This document shows positions 27,272 through 35,600 of a DNA stretch of 64,000 bases, piece by piece. Origin of the DNA: Lewinella sp050633125 (GTDB lineage Bacteria; Bacteroidota; Bacteroidia; Chitinophagales; Saprospiraceae). A program made the translations under genes and the position numbers. The notes below the pieces were generated by a model. That model was not told the DNA's origin. It saw nothing but the letters and a program-made list of their open reading frames with translations, and ran no database searches. How positions within the stretch are numbered: position 1 is the stretch's first letter; every line of letters starts with the position of its first letter. Location of the stretch: the NCBI RefSeq assembly GCF_050633125.1, contig NZ_JBOEFX010000076.1, forward strand, positions 1 through 64,000. The letters run 5' to 3'.

Positions 27272-28297
27272 TTATTGCAAGCTCAGCAAAAAAGCCATCG
27301 TATCCACACCATCCGCATAATCACTCAGCCCTGGCTGCTGGGCATCTCCTAGCTTATATGGAGACAAACCAGCCAATGAGAGTTGACTTACCACCAATTG
27401 AATCTCATCCTCCCTCAACAACAGCGTTGTCGTAATAGCCTCTACACTCGAATAGTATTCATAATGCAATGTTGCTATCGGTGACTGAAGAGACGCATTC
27501 TCTGTCATTAGTATACATCCATTAGCCTCATAAGGCACCCTATTCAAAACATATAGCGCGTAGTTATAATCAAAGTTGTTCTTGTACTTCGTGTGATTGA
27601 TTAATTGATGACGGTATTCGTGAAGCGCCTCTAAAAGTGGTTTAAAATCATAACCCTCTGGCAAGTACAATTTCGACACATTGCGACAGCCCAAGCCAAA
27701 ATAATCAAATATGTCATGCCCTAGCGCTAACAATTCCTCTTTAGATTCTTCTCCTGTAAGTACAGCAACAGCATTACGATTCTGACGAATGATGTGTGGA
27801 TACTCCGAAAAATATTCTTTAAAATACCTCGCAGAATTATTGCTACCTGTAGCGATTACAGCATCAAAGCCTGCTAGCTTAGTTACAATTTTGAAATAAT
27901 CAGCAGTACGCTCGTCAATGAGTTTTAACGCTCGCAAAATCGCAGGAATTAAGTAAGGATCTTTATCAGATAATTTCAGGACCGCCTGATGACCACTCAT
28001 AAATACGGCAAGCAAATCATGAAAACCTACCAAGGGTAAATTACCGGCCATGACCACCCCTACCTGTTTCGCAACCGTAATTTCTGGCAAATCGTACGTC
28101 CCTATCCATTCCGTCAACGCTTCAGGGTCGAGCATTTGTGTTGCAATAGCATTTATAGCCTGCTGCTGATTAGCCTCCGTAAACCAACCATTGTGGATAG
28201 CCGAACGTTTAATACTGGCCTGCAGGAATTCGTCGTTCCCTTCTCGCAATAGCTCTCCTAAGCGTACTAGTGCATTATATCTCTCTTCTTTAGTCAT
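27272..28297 (-). CDS. Acyl-CoA reductase, LuxC-like
   Basis: About 341 residues of the LuxC-type acyl-CoA reductase family (an aldehyde-dehydrogenase relative), which reduces acyl-CoA or acyl-protein to an aldehyde with NADPH. Visible family strings are VGVVMAGNLPLVGFHDLLAV, KLSDKDPYLIPAIL, VIATGSNNSARYFKEYFSEY, the loop RQNRNAVAVLTGEE and the active-site region DYFGLGCRNVSKLYLP with its cysteine. The ATG at 28297 is preferred over a TTG 9 bp upstream. It is the last gene of an rluD-DUF1415-acyl-CoA reductase operon. No luciferase or other lux gene is present, so the aldehyde must serve another purpose. Substrate unknown. Confidence 0.88.
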   Translation of the reverse strand: MTKEERYNALVRLGELLREGNDEFLQASIKRSAIHNGWFTEANQQQAINAIATQMLDPEALTEWIGTYDLPEITVAKQVGVVMAGNLPLVGFHDLLAVFMSGHQAVLKLSDKDPYLIPAILRALKLIDERTADYFKIVTKLAGFDAVIATGSNNSARYFKEYFSEYPHIIRQNRNAVAVLTGEESKEELLALGHDIFDYFGLGCRNVSKLYLPEGYDFKPLLEALHEYRHQLINHTKYKNNFDYNYALYVLNRVPYEANGCILMTENASLQSPIATLHYEYYSSVEAITTTLLLREDEIQLVVSQLSLAGLSPYKLGDAQQPGLSDYADGVDTMAFLLSLQ

Positions 28298-28811
28298 GAT
28301 GTCCAATACGTAAATTCTCTAATACTTTTTTACTCAAGGTCCGCAGGTAGGTGGCGTTGCGGTCTGGAATTTGATCTATTCCCGAAAATTGAGAGATAGC
28401 ATCTTCCACACTCTCTTCTCTTAGAAGATGAATGAGCGGGTAAGGGGATCGGTTGGTGTAGTTTGCCAAATCATCTTGATCACTTTCTCCAAAATAAAAA
28501 TCGGGATGAAACCCTACCAATTGAATCAACCCTTCTGTTTTACTCGCAACAAGCAAATCTTGGGTCCATTCCCAATACGCCCAAAAATCATCAAACTCAG
28601 AAAATAAATTCGGAAAAACCAGTAAAGTAGTTTCCAGCTGAGCACGATTAATAGTAACCAAATCACTTAATTCCTCTAGCAATGCTTTTGTCAACACTTC
28701 CTCATTGTCAGTTTCCACCACCCGGATACGAATTCGATCCTGGGTAAATGGACGTTTTGCAAAAGGACATATATTATGCTCTATCACAAAACCAGCTAGC
28801 CACGATTGCAT
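28290..28811 (-). CDS. DUF1415 family protein
   Basis: About 173 residues matching DUF1415. The start MQSWLAGFVIEHNICPFAKRP is typical of the family, so the ATG at 28811 is preferred over a TTG at 28829 that would overlap the rluD stop. Other conserved strings are LLVFPNLFSEFDDFWAYW, GFHPDFYFG and NRSPYPLIHLLRE, the last being the most diagnostic. The function is unknown. It sits in an operon between rluD and a LuxC-like reductase, with an 8-bp overlap to the latter. Confidence 0.88.
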   Translation of the reverse strand: MQSWLAGFVIEHNICPFAKRPFTQDRIRIRVVETDNEEVLTKALLEELSDLVTINRAQLETTLLVFPNLFSEFDDFWAYWEWTQDLLVASKTEGLIQLVGFHPDFYFGESDQDDLANYTNRSPYPLIHLLREESVEDAISQFSGIDQIPDRNATYLRTLSKKVLENLRIGHHD

Positions 28812-28825
28812 AACTTGAATTTCCT

Positions 28826-29875
28826 TCAAGGCATATTCTTTTTTCCAGCTTTACGCTGAGCTACATAATCTCGCCAAAGATTCATTCCTGTTTGAAAATC
28901 TTCCGGCAATTCCGAATCAAACAACATACGCTCCCCTGTTCGTGGGTGTTCAAATCCTATAGACTTTGCATGTAGTGCCTGACGAGGCATTGCCGTAAAT
29001 ATCTTTTCTACATACTGTTTATACTTAGAATAGACCGTCCCTTTTACGATTTTATCTCCGCCATAGTGGCGATCGCTAAATAAAGGATGCCCCAGGTGCT
29101 GCATATGTACTCTTATCTGGTGCGTGCGTCCTGTTTCCAAATTGCATTTTACTAGTGTAGTATAATACATTCGCTCAATGACCTCGTAGTGGGTAACGGC
29201 CAACTTACCATCCTCGCCTTCTTCATACACTCTATTCACCCGCGGATTACGGTCATCACGCCCCACATAATTTGAGATGGTCCCCTTATCCTGCTCCAAG
29301 TCTCCCCATACCAAAGCATAGTAAGTCCGTTCAATGGTGTGATCAAAGAACTGTTTTGCCAAATGAGTCATTGCCAAATCGCTTTTCGCCACGACCATCA
29401 GCCCCGAAGTATCCTTATCAATACGATGCACCAAACCAATTCGGTTGTGACTATTACCTTCCAGTACCGGCAGCTCTTTCCCAAAATGGAAAGCTAAAGC
29501 ATTCGCTAAAGTTCCTGTCCAGTTGCCTACTCCCGGATGAACGACCAAGCCTGGCGGCTTGTGTAAAATCAGCAAATCTTCGTCTTCAAAGCGAATATCC
29601 AATGCAATATTCTCTGCGAGTAACGGGGATTCCGCACCATAGTAACGAGGTAAAACCATTTTAATTAATTCCCCCGGCTTTACCTTATGATTTGCCTTGA
29701 TCTGCTTATCATCAACCGTAATACTTCCAGCCTTAATAGCATCCTGGATTCTATTACGGGAAAATTGCGTACGGATATGTAAAAACTTATCGATCCTCAG
29801 TGGCGATTGCTTTCCATCAACCTTGATTTCCGAAATTTCAAACAAGTCATCATTCTCTTTCTCTTCCTCCTGCAT
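28826..29875 (-). CDS. rluD: RluA/RluD-family 23S rRNA pseudouridine synthase
   Basis: A 349-residue RNA-modifying enzyme. An S4 RNA-binding domain occupies about 25-80 (RIDKFLHIRTQFSRNRIQDA), followed by the catalytic domain with motif HRIDKDTSGLMVVAKS, in which Asp153 is the catalytic aspartate of the RluA family. DLLILHKPPGLVVHPG and the C-terminal ETGRTHQIRVHMQHLGHPL are also typical. In E. coli RluD makes pseudouridines in helix 69 of 23S rRNA; exact sites here are inferred. It is the first gene of the rluD-DUF1415-acyl-CoA reductase operon, with a TACTTTTG element 23 bp upstream, back to back with the promoter of the divergent PLP enzyme. Confidence 0.93.
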   Translation of the reverse strand: MQEEEKENDDLFEISEIKVDGKQSPLRIDKFLHIRTQFSRNRIQDAIKAGSITVDDKQIKANHKVKPGELIKMVLPRYYGAESPLLAENIALDIRFEDEDLLILHKPPGLVVHPGVGNWTGTLANALAFHFGKELPVLEGNSHNRIGLVHRIDKDTSGLMVVAKSDLAMTHLAKQFFDHTIERTYYALVWGDLEQDKGTISNYVGRDDRNPRVNRVYEEGEDGKLAVTHYEVIERMYYTTLVKCNLETGRTHQIRVHMQHLGHPLFSDRHYGGDKIVKGTVYSKYKQYVEKIFTAMPRQALHAKSIGFEHPRTGERMLFDSELPEDFQTGMNLWRDYVAQRKAGKKNMP

Positions 29876-29897
29876 ACTTATTGGCTATTTGCAACTG

Positions 29898-29905
29898 CAA
29901 AAGTA
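29898..29905 (-). promoter_or_regulatory. Putative -7 element of the rluD operon
   Basis: TACTTTTG on the minus strand matches TAnnTTTG. It lies 1 bp from the opposite-facing -7 element of the divergent PLP-enzyme gene, so the two promoters probably compete. Confidence 0.45.
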
Positions 29906-29906
29906 G

Positions 29907-29914
29907 TAATTTTG
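29907..29914 (+). promoter_or_regulatory. Putative -7 element of the trans-sulfuration enzyme gene
   Basis: TAATTTTG on the plus strand matches TAnnTTTG, with a TTG 23 bp upstream (29881-29883) that could serve as the -33 element. It lies about 60 bp upstream of the ATG at 29973. Confidence 0.45.
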
Positions 29915-29972
29915 GCACTACGCCAGCAGTTTTCATTTACTACTGCATTCTCAATCTCAAGAAAAGCAACCT

Positions 29973-31175
29973 ATGTCTAAGCAACCTCTTAGTCCTGCAT
30001 CCATTAGCGCCCGTGATCCGCAATGGACAGCAGGTAATCCTCCTCACCAATTACCTATTTACGCAGCATCCTCTTTTACTTTTGAAAGTATAGAGCAGGG
30101 AATAGCTATTTTTGAAGGAGATACTCCCGGCAACATCTATTCCCGTTTTGGTAATCCTACAATTGATGCTGTAGCAGATAAGATTGCCCGCTTGGAGGGT
30201 CGTGGATTGCCTGGGGAAACATACGGACTTTTGACTAGCTCAGGAATGGCGGCAATATCACTTATTGGTATGGGGCTGCTACAACCAGGAGACATCGTAT
30301 TGACACAGGCCGACTTATACGGCGGCACTGTTGCGCTCTTCCGTGACGTTTTTCAGCCATTAGGCATCAAGATGATCATCCATGACCTCCGCGATGAAGA
30401 AGGATTGACACGCGTCTTGGAAGAGAATCATCAGATAAAAATGATCTACACCGAAACACCCTCCAATCCTACTTTGCGGTGTGTAGACCTAGAACATCTT
30501 GCTGCCTTTGCTAAGGCTTATGATTGTTTTACGGTTGTTGACAATACCTTCGCCACACCGATGCTACAGCAGCCTTTAGCTTATGGTATTGATTTCGTTT
30601 TACATTCTACCACCAAGTACCTGAATGGCCATGCCACAGGTACGGCTGGCGTTTTGGTAAGCCAGCACAAGGAGCTCATGCAGCAGCAAATGTTAACAAA
30701 GCTACGCTTATTGGGGTGCACGGCAAGTCCTTGGGAAGCATGGTTACTCCACAATGGCATGAAAACTCTTGCGCTTCGGATGGAACGCCATTGCCAAAAT
30801 GCGCAAATGGTAGCAGAAATGCTCCTCGCTCAAGATAAAGTAGCCACTGTTCATTACCTCGGCCTCCTCGACCACCCGGATCACGAGCTTGCCAAAACCC
30901 AAATGCAAGGGCCGGGTGGCATGATCAGTTTTGAACTAGTAGGCGGTTTAACAGCAGGAAAAGCCTTTCTTAATCGTCTGAAATTTTGCACTCTCACTCC
31001 TACGCTTGGGGATGTAGACACCCTGGTTCTCCACCCAGCCACGATGTCACACCGTGCAATAGACCCTGAAGTACGCCGTGCTCATGGTATAAGTGACGGC
31101 TTGATCCGAATTTCAGTTGGAATAGAAGACATAGCCGACATTTTATACGATTTAGAACAAGCTATCAATAGCTAA
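29973..31175 (+). CDS. Trans-sulfuration PLP enzyme (cystathionine gamma-synthase/lyase-like)
   Basis: A 400-residue Cys/Met metabolism PLP-dependent enzyme. The PLP lysine is Lys215 in HSTTKYLNGH; YSRFGNPT (about 56-63) is the phosphate-binding segment shared between subunits; ETPSNPTL and VVDNTFATP are also typical. Methionine gamma-lyases normally have a cysteine in the LYGCT motif; here it reads LYGGT (about 116-119), as in cystathionine gamma-synthase and gamma-lyase, so a role in cystathionine or homocysteine metabolism is more likely than methionine degradation. The exact reaction cannot be fixed from sequence. Single gene, divergent from the rluD operon. Confidence 0.9.
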   Translation: MSKQPLSPASISARDPQWTAGNPPHQLPIYAASSFTFESIEQGIAIFEGDTPGNIYSRFGNPTIDAVADKIARLEGRGLPGETYGLLTSSGMAAISLIGMGLLQPGDIVLTQADLYGGTVALFRDVFQPLGIKMIIHDLRDEEGLTRVLEENHQIKMIYTETPSNPTLRCVDLEHLAAFAKAYDCFTVVDNTFATPMLQQPLAYGIDFVLHSTTKYLNGHATGTAGVLVSQHKELMQQQMLTKLRLLGCTASPWEAWLLHNGMKTLALRMERHCQNAQMVAEMLLAQDKVATVHYLGLLDHPDHELAKTQMQGPGGMISFELVGGLTAGKAFLNRLKFCTLTPTLGDVDTLVLHPATMSHRAIDPEVRRAHGISDGLIRISVGIEDIADILYDLEQAINS

Positions 31176-31343
31176 TTGCAGCTACAACCTTTCCTTAACA
31201 ATACTTAACAAGCTTTAACCAAGGCCAATTCTCCTTTAACCATTCCTTAGCGACAGGGACGGCAGGCCTCCCTTATCTTTATTATATGAAATGAAAAGGC
31301 CTGAAAGACACAGGCCAATTTGACGCCCATAAAATTTTGAGTT

Positions 31344-32540
31344 ATGAAACGTATCACCCCAGCCTTCGTTTACTTGATCCTGGTTTTATTCACTTTCCAA
31401 TCTTGTGTAAGTGCTGAAAAGCTCGTCGAGACCGGCAACTACGACCAGGCCATTGCTTTGGCACAAAGAAAACTTAGTGGCAAGCAGCGTAAAAACCCCA
31501 AGCTTGTTTTGGCAGCAGAAGAAGCTTTTGCAAAAATAACTGCTCGGGAAATGCGCGAATTAGAACGCCTTCAGCGTGCAAACAGAGAAGACAGCTGGGG
31601 ACGGATCAACGAATTGACTCGTAACATTCGCAAACGCCAGGAAGCAATTAGTCCTTTACTTCCTCTTACCGACAAGAACGGATACACTGCAACTTTCAAT
31701 TTCGTGACGGTTGATGCGCTTGAGCAGGAAAGCCGCGACAAAGCTGCTGCTTACCACTACCAGCAGGCTAACGAACTTCTCCGTCAAGCCGAGCAAGGTA
31801 ACAAGGAAGCTGCTCGTTCTGCTTATCGCGAACTAGAAGAAACCCAACGTTATTTCCGTGCTTATCAAAACACGGTAGCACTGCAACAAAAAGCACACGA
31901 ATTGGGTACTACTCATATATTGGTCCGTGTTGAAAACAATGCTCCTGTTGTTACTCCTGCTGCTTTTGAACAACGTCTTGCTCAGGTTAATACAGCTAAC
32001 CTAAACAACTTCTGGCAGCAATATCATATTAGAGATGATCGTCAGTTTGACTTTGATTACGAAGTTAAGCTACGCATAACAGACATTATTGTTAGCCCAG
32101 AATTGATTCGCGAACGCGAGTACGTTGACACCAAAAACATTACCGACGGATACGAGTATGTTTTAGACAATAATGGCAATGTAGTCAAGGATTCTTTAGG
32201 TAACGATGTAAAAGTACCCAAAGAGATCACCGTAAAGGCTTGGGTCATCGAAACCCTTCAGCAGAAAGAAGCTAATGTAGAAGGCATGGTAGAAGTATAT
32301 AACTTACGGACCAATCGCCTTATACGGTCACAGCCTTTAGCTGCTGCTGCCATCTTCGAAAACTATGCTTCTACTTTCCGTGGAGACAATCGGGCACTGA
32401 GCAAGGATACCCGGAGAAGAATTGGTAACCGCCCAATACCTTTTCCTAGTAATGAGGCCCTTATTTTGCAAGCTGCAGATCAATTGAAGCCCGCCTTACT
32501 TGATCGAATCCTAGACTACAATTACCTGGTAGAGGTCTAG
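31344..32540 (+). CDS. Hypothetical lipoprotein
   Basis: A 398-residue protein not assigned to a named family. It has a lipoprotein signal peptide (FTFQSC, lipidated Cys21), then an alpha-helical, TPR-like first half (about 25-190: YDQAIALAQRKLSGKQRKNP, EAARSAYRELEETQRYF) and a second half with mixed beta structure (LRITDIIVSPELIREREYVD, AWVIETLQQKEANVEGMVEV). It probably faces the periplasm at the outer or inner membrane. The gene is followed by a strong bidirectional terminator and converges with the 1532-residue protein gene. Confidence 0.75.
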   Translation: MKRITPAFVYLILVLFTFQSCVSAEKLVETGNYDQAIALAQRKLSGKQRKNPKLVLAAEEAFAKITAREMRELERLQRANREDSWGRINELTRNIRKRQEAISPLLPLTDKNGYTATFNFVTVDALEQESRDKAAAYHYQQANELLRQAEQGNKEAARSAYRELEETQRYFRAYQNTVALQQKAHELGTTHILVRVENNAPVVTPAAFEQRLAQVNTANLNNFWQQYHIRDDRQFDFDYEVKLRITDIIVSPELIREREYVDTKNITDGYEYVLDNNGNVVKDSLGNDVKVPKEITVKAWVIETLQQKEANVEGMVEVYNLRTNRLIRSQPLAAAAIFENYASTFRGDNRALSKDTRRRIGNRPIPFPSNEALILQAADQLKPALLDRILDYNYLVEV

Positions 32541-32568
32541 CAGTAAACAGAATCATAAAAAATAAAAG

Positions 32569-32607
32569 GGTAGATGGATAAAATTGATTATCCATCTACC
32601 TTTTTTT
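32569..32607. terminator. Bidirectional intrinsic terminator
   Basis: A 12-bp perfect stem GGTAGATGGATA/TATCCATCTACC (32569-32580 with 32589-32600), 8-nt loop, followed by seven T on the plus strand; the minus side is also T-rich. It lies between two converging genes and can end both transcripts. Confidence 0.85.
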
Positions 32608-32643
32608 CATGCCTACAACCTTAGCCTTTTAGCTAAGCTTAGC

Positions 32644-35600
32644 TTACTGCACTGCCTGAATTCGGCGAAGAAACAAGTTGGCAGAGCTTAATTCTACGGG
32701 TACAATCTCGAATGTTTCCCCATCGTCCATTTTCATGATTAAATCCTTAACCTTCATACCTTCCAACTGCTGCATAAAGACCGTATTGTTAGAGGTTATG
32801 CTAAGAATTCCTTGCTTAAAGCCAAAGAAATAAAACAACCCACTGGGTGACTTCAGGTAAACATACAAACGATCGTCGGCGTCGGAACTAGGCATTTTCA
32901 GCTCTACATAGCATTCAACCTGTTTATTCAAAGGTTCTCCATTAATTGATATTACGCCATTGTTTTTTTCTGTAGAAACGAAAGACTGATAATCTTGATG
33001 CCACTTCATTGGTAATCGGCTAAACAGAAAATCATAAGGATTCAATCTTTTGGGAACATTCAGTGCTCCTAATCCAAGACCAGCCAGCGCGTCATCGCGC
33101 TCTTTGCCGGCGGGAAATATCTCTCTTACCGTCTTTTGATAAAAAGAAATATCTGTTAAATAACCAATCGCCCTGGATTCAAAAGAGGCAGATTCGAAAT
33201 CATTCTGAACAATCTTCAAAAGGTTTTCCGGTATTCTCATTTTCAAGCCCATCATCCACTCTGCTGTAAAAGCTATTTGTGATGGATCAAAAGGGACTGT
33301 TTCTTCTGGCTCTTCCGTTACAAGTGGGTCTTCTGCTAGCATAATGCCACCAGTTTCTTCCTCTTCTGGTATTTCTTCTTCAGGTGCTGGAGGTGGGAAG
33401 GCTGTCGAGGCCCTGCCTGCTGCATCTACCTGCATATACCGTAGCTCAGAACCTAAGGTGAATTTACCTTCGGCCTCTACTGATCCATCGACATTTTTAA
33501 ACAGCATTTTATTACCCACTATCTCATTCCCCAAGACAATTGCTGAATCACCTAAAATGAACTGATCCTTGTCCTCCAGGTACTTAATTACCCCTGTCGA
33601 CAGATCCAGTATCCTGCGATCCTTACGAAAGTAAAGTGGTGTAATAATCCTCGGATAAACACGGCTGAATTCCTTAGAAAGGAACAATCCTGAAAACAAA
33701 GGATCATTCTCATAGGAACTAGGAACATCGTAATCAATAACGAGGTCATTTTTATCCCCGGCAAAGCTTACTGTAAACCAGTATTTATTAGGGAGATTCT
33801 CTGCGTTAAACCGAGCATAACCATTGAAATTAAGACTCTTTTCCTCTGCGTCCAAGCTAATTGTTCCTCGGAATTGTGTTTTGTGATCGATATAAAAAGT
33901 ATCCGTAGGTTGAATTTCCCCGGTCGCTCTTGTTACCGAACGTTTGTCTTTGTATGATCCTTTTCCGATAGGCTGCCCAATGATATTGTCCAGCTCAAAT
34001 TCTTGCTCGTGAGGTCCAACATTGTATTCATAAAAACCGCTGGCTTCATAAACCCTCCGTCCTTTAATTTCGACAGTAGCACGATTAATTACATGGTATT
34101 TACTGGTCGTATCTGCAATAATTTGAGCATTTTCCAGTTTCGCCATTTCCGCATCAGCGGAAATTTCAATGTATTGGCTATCCGGATAAATAAATGCATC
34201 AGAAGACACTATATATTCTACGCCCTCAATGGCCAAGAGGCTACTTTTTAAATCATACGTAGCTTCTTCTCCTCTGAATTGTAAAGAATCTTGGTCAGGG
34301 TGTATTGATGTAAACAATGCAGGATTATCCTTGTCTGATTCGAATGTAATGGTACTCCCTTTCATATCCCAATCAAACTTGTTCATTGATGTGGTATACT
34401 GATTATAGGGCAAAGTGGTTATTACACTTTCATCATTGGCCTCAAAATGACCGATACCCTCATCATAATCCAGCAGTCCATTGACATTACTGGTTTCTAG
34501 GCCCAGCCGATCATCAACTTCAAGGACATTGATTCTGATCTGCATCGTATCCGCAACAGCTGAATTTGCCCCAAAGGAAAAGATTTTAGAGTTTGCTTCC
34601 CCTAAACTCCATCCCAATTTCCCAGACCCCCTCAAGCCAGAAGGTGTTAAAACCAAAGTACCTTCTAATTGATGATCATTTTCTTGATACAACTCAAATG
34701 GCGCATCAGCACTTTTCACAATCAAGCTATCACTATAAGGCCGCCATTCCAAGTTTACTGCTTCACCATGAACTTCAGGAACCGGTATCTCCCCCACTCT
34801 GTCTTCTTCCAAATCAAAGGCATCGGCACTTGCTGTTGTTCGTTTTGGCATGAAAGTAAAATCCTCCGCATCGACTACTGCCTGCAAGTAATTAAGTCTA
34901 CCTTTTCCGAGTAGTCCATTATTATCCAGTTTCATTTCACCGGTGAATGTCCCTTTGTCGTCATAAGCAGGATACCCCTCCGTAGGCGTTTCTGTAACAA
35001 ACCCCAAAGATTGATCTTCTTGCAAAACAAGCGTCTCTTTAATCTCCGGAAACATACCATTACTGAACAATTCGCCTTTAAAATGAACGTCTTGAGGCCC
35101 GTAACGATCCAGGTGATCGAAGCTAAAAGGGGCTATTTCAAAGTAAAAGGAGTCACGGGTATACACCCCATTTTGGGTATCGGAACGATCATAAAAAACA
35201 TAGCTATTCCCCTTACTTTGTAAAGAAGGAAAAATAGGAATGTCCTTCCGACCAGATTTGTTATTTGGAGCATCTACCAGCAGTACTCCCTGCAAGTGTT
35301 CGATCCTTGAACCAATGCTAAAGGCTTCCGGCTTGTTGTTCTCATCCAGGTTCCCGGTAGGCACAAACAAATCAAAATAGCGTACAGAATCCAGGTTGAC
35401 CTGATTGCTTTCGTATTGAAAATGAAAGTCTTTTCCCTCCATCACACTATATCCCGCATACAGCTGGCCGTCGAAGTCAAAATTGCGATTGCCCTTCAAG
35501 AAAACCTGGTTACCAGAAGGTAAGGTGGCAACTCTTTGCGGTTTACTAAAATCAATACGCTTTACTCCGTTCAGCACGGTATAACCATCTCCTAGACCAA

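Noticed and set aside
29973..31175. Confident label as methionine gamma-lyase
   Set aside because: The diagnostic cysteine is replaced by glycine, so only the broader trans-sulfuration family is claimed.
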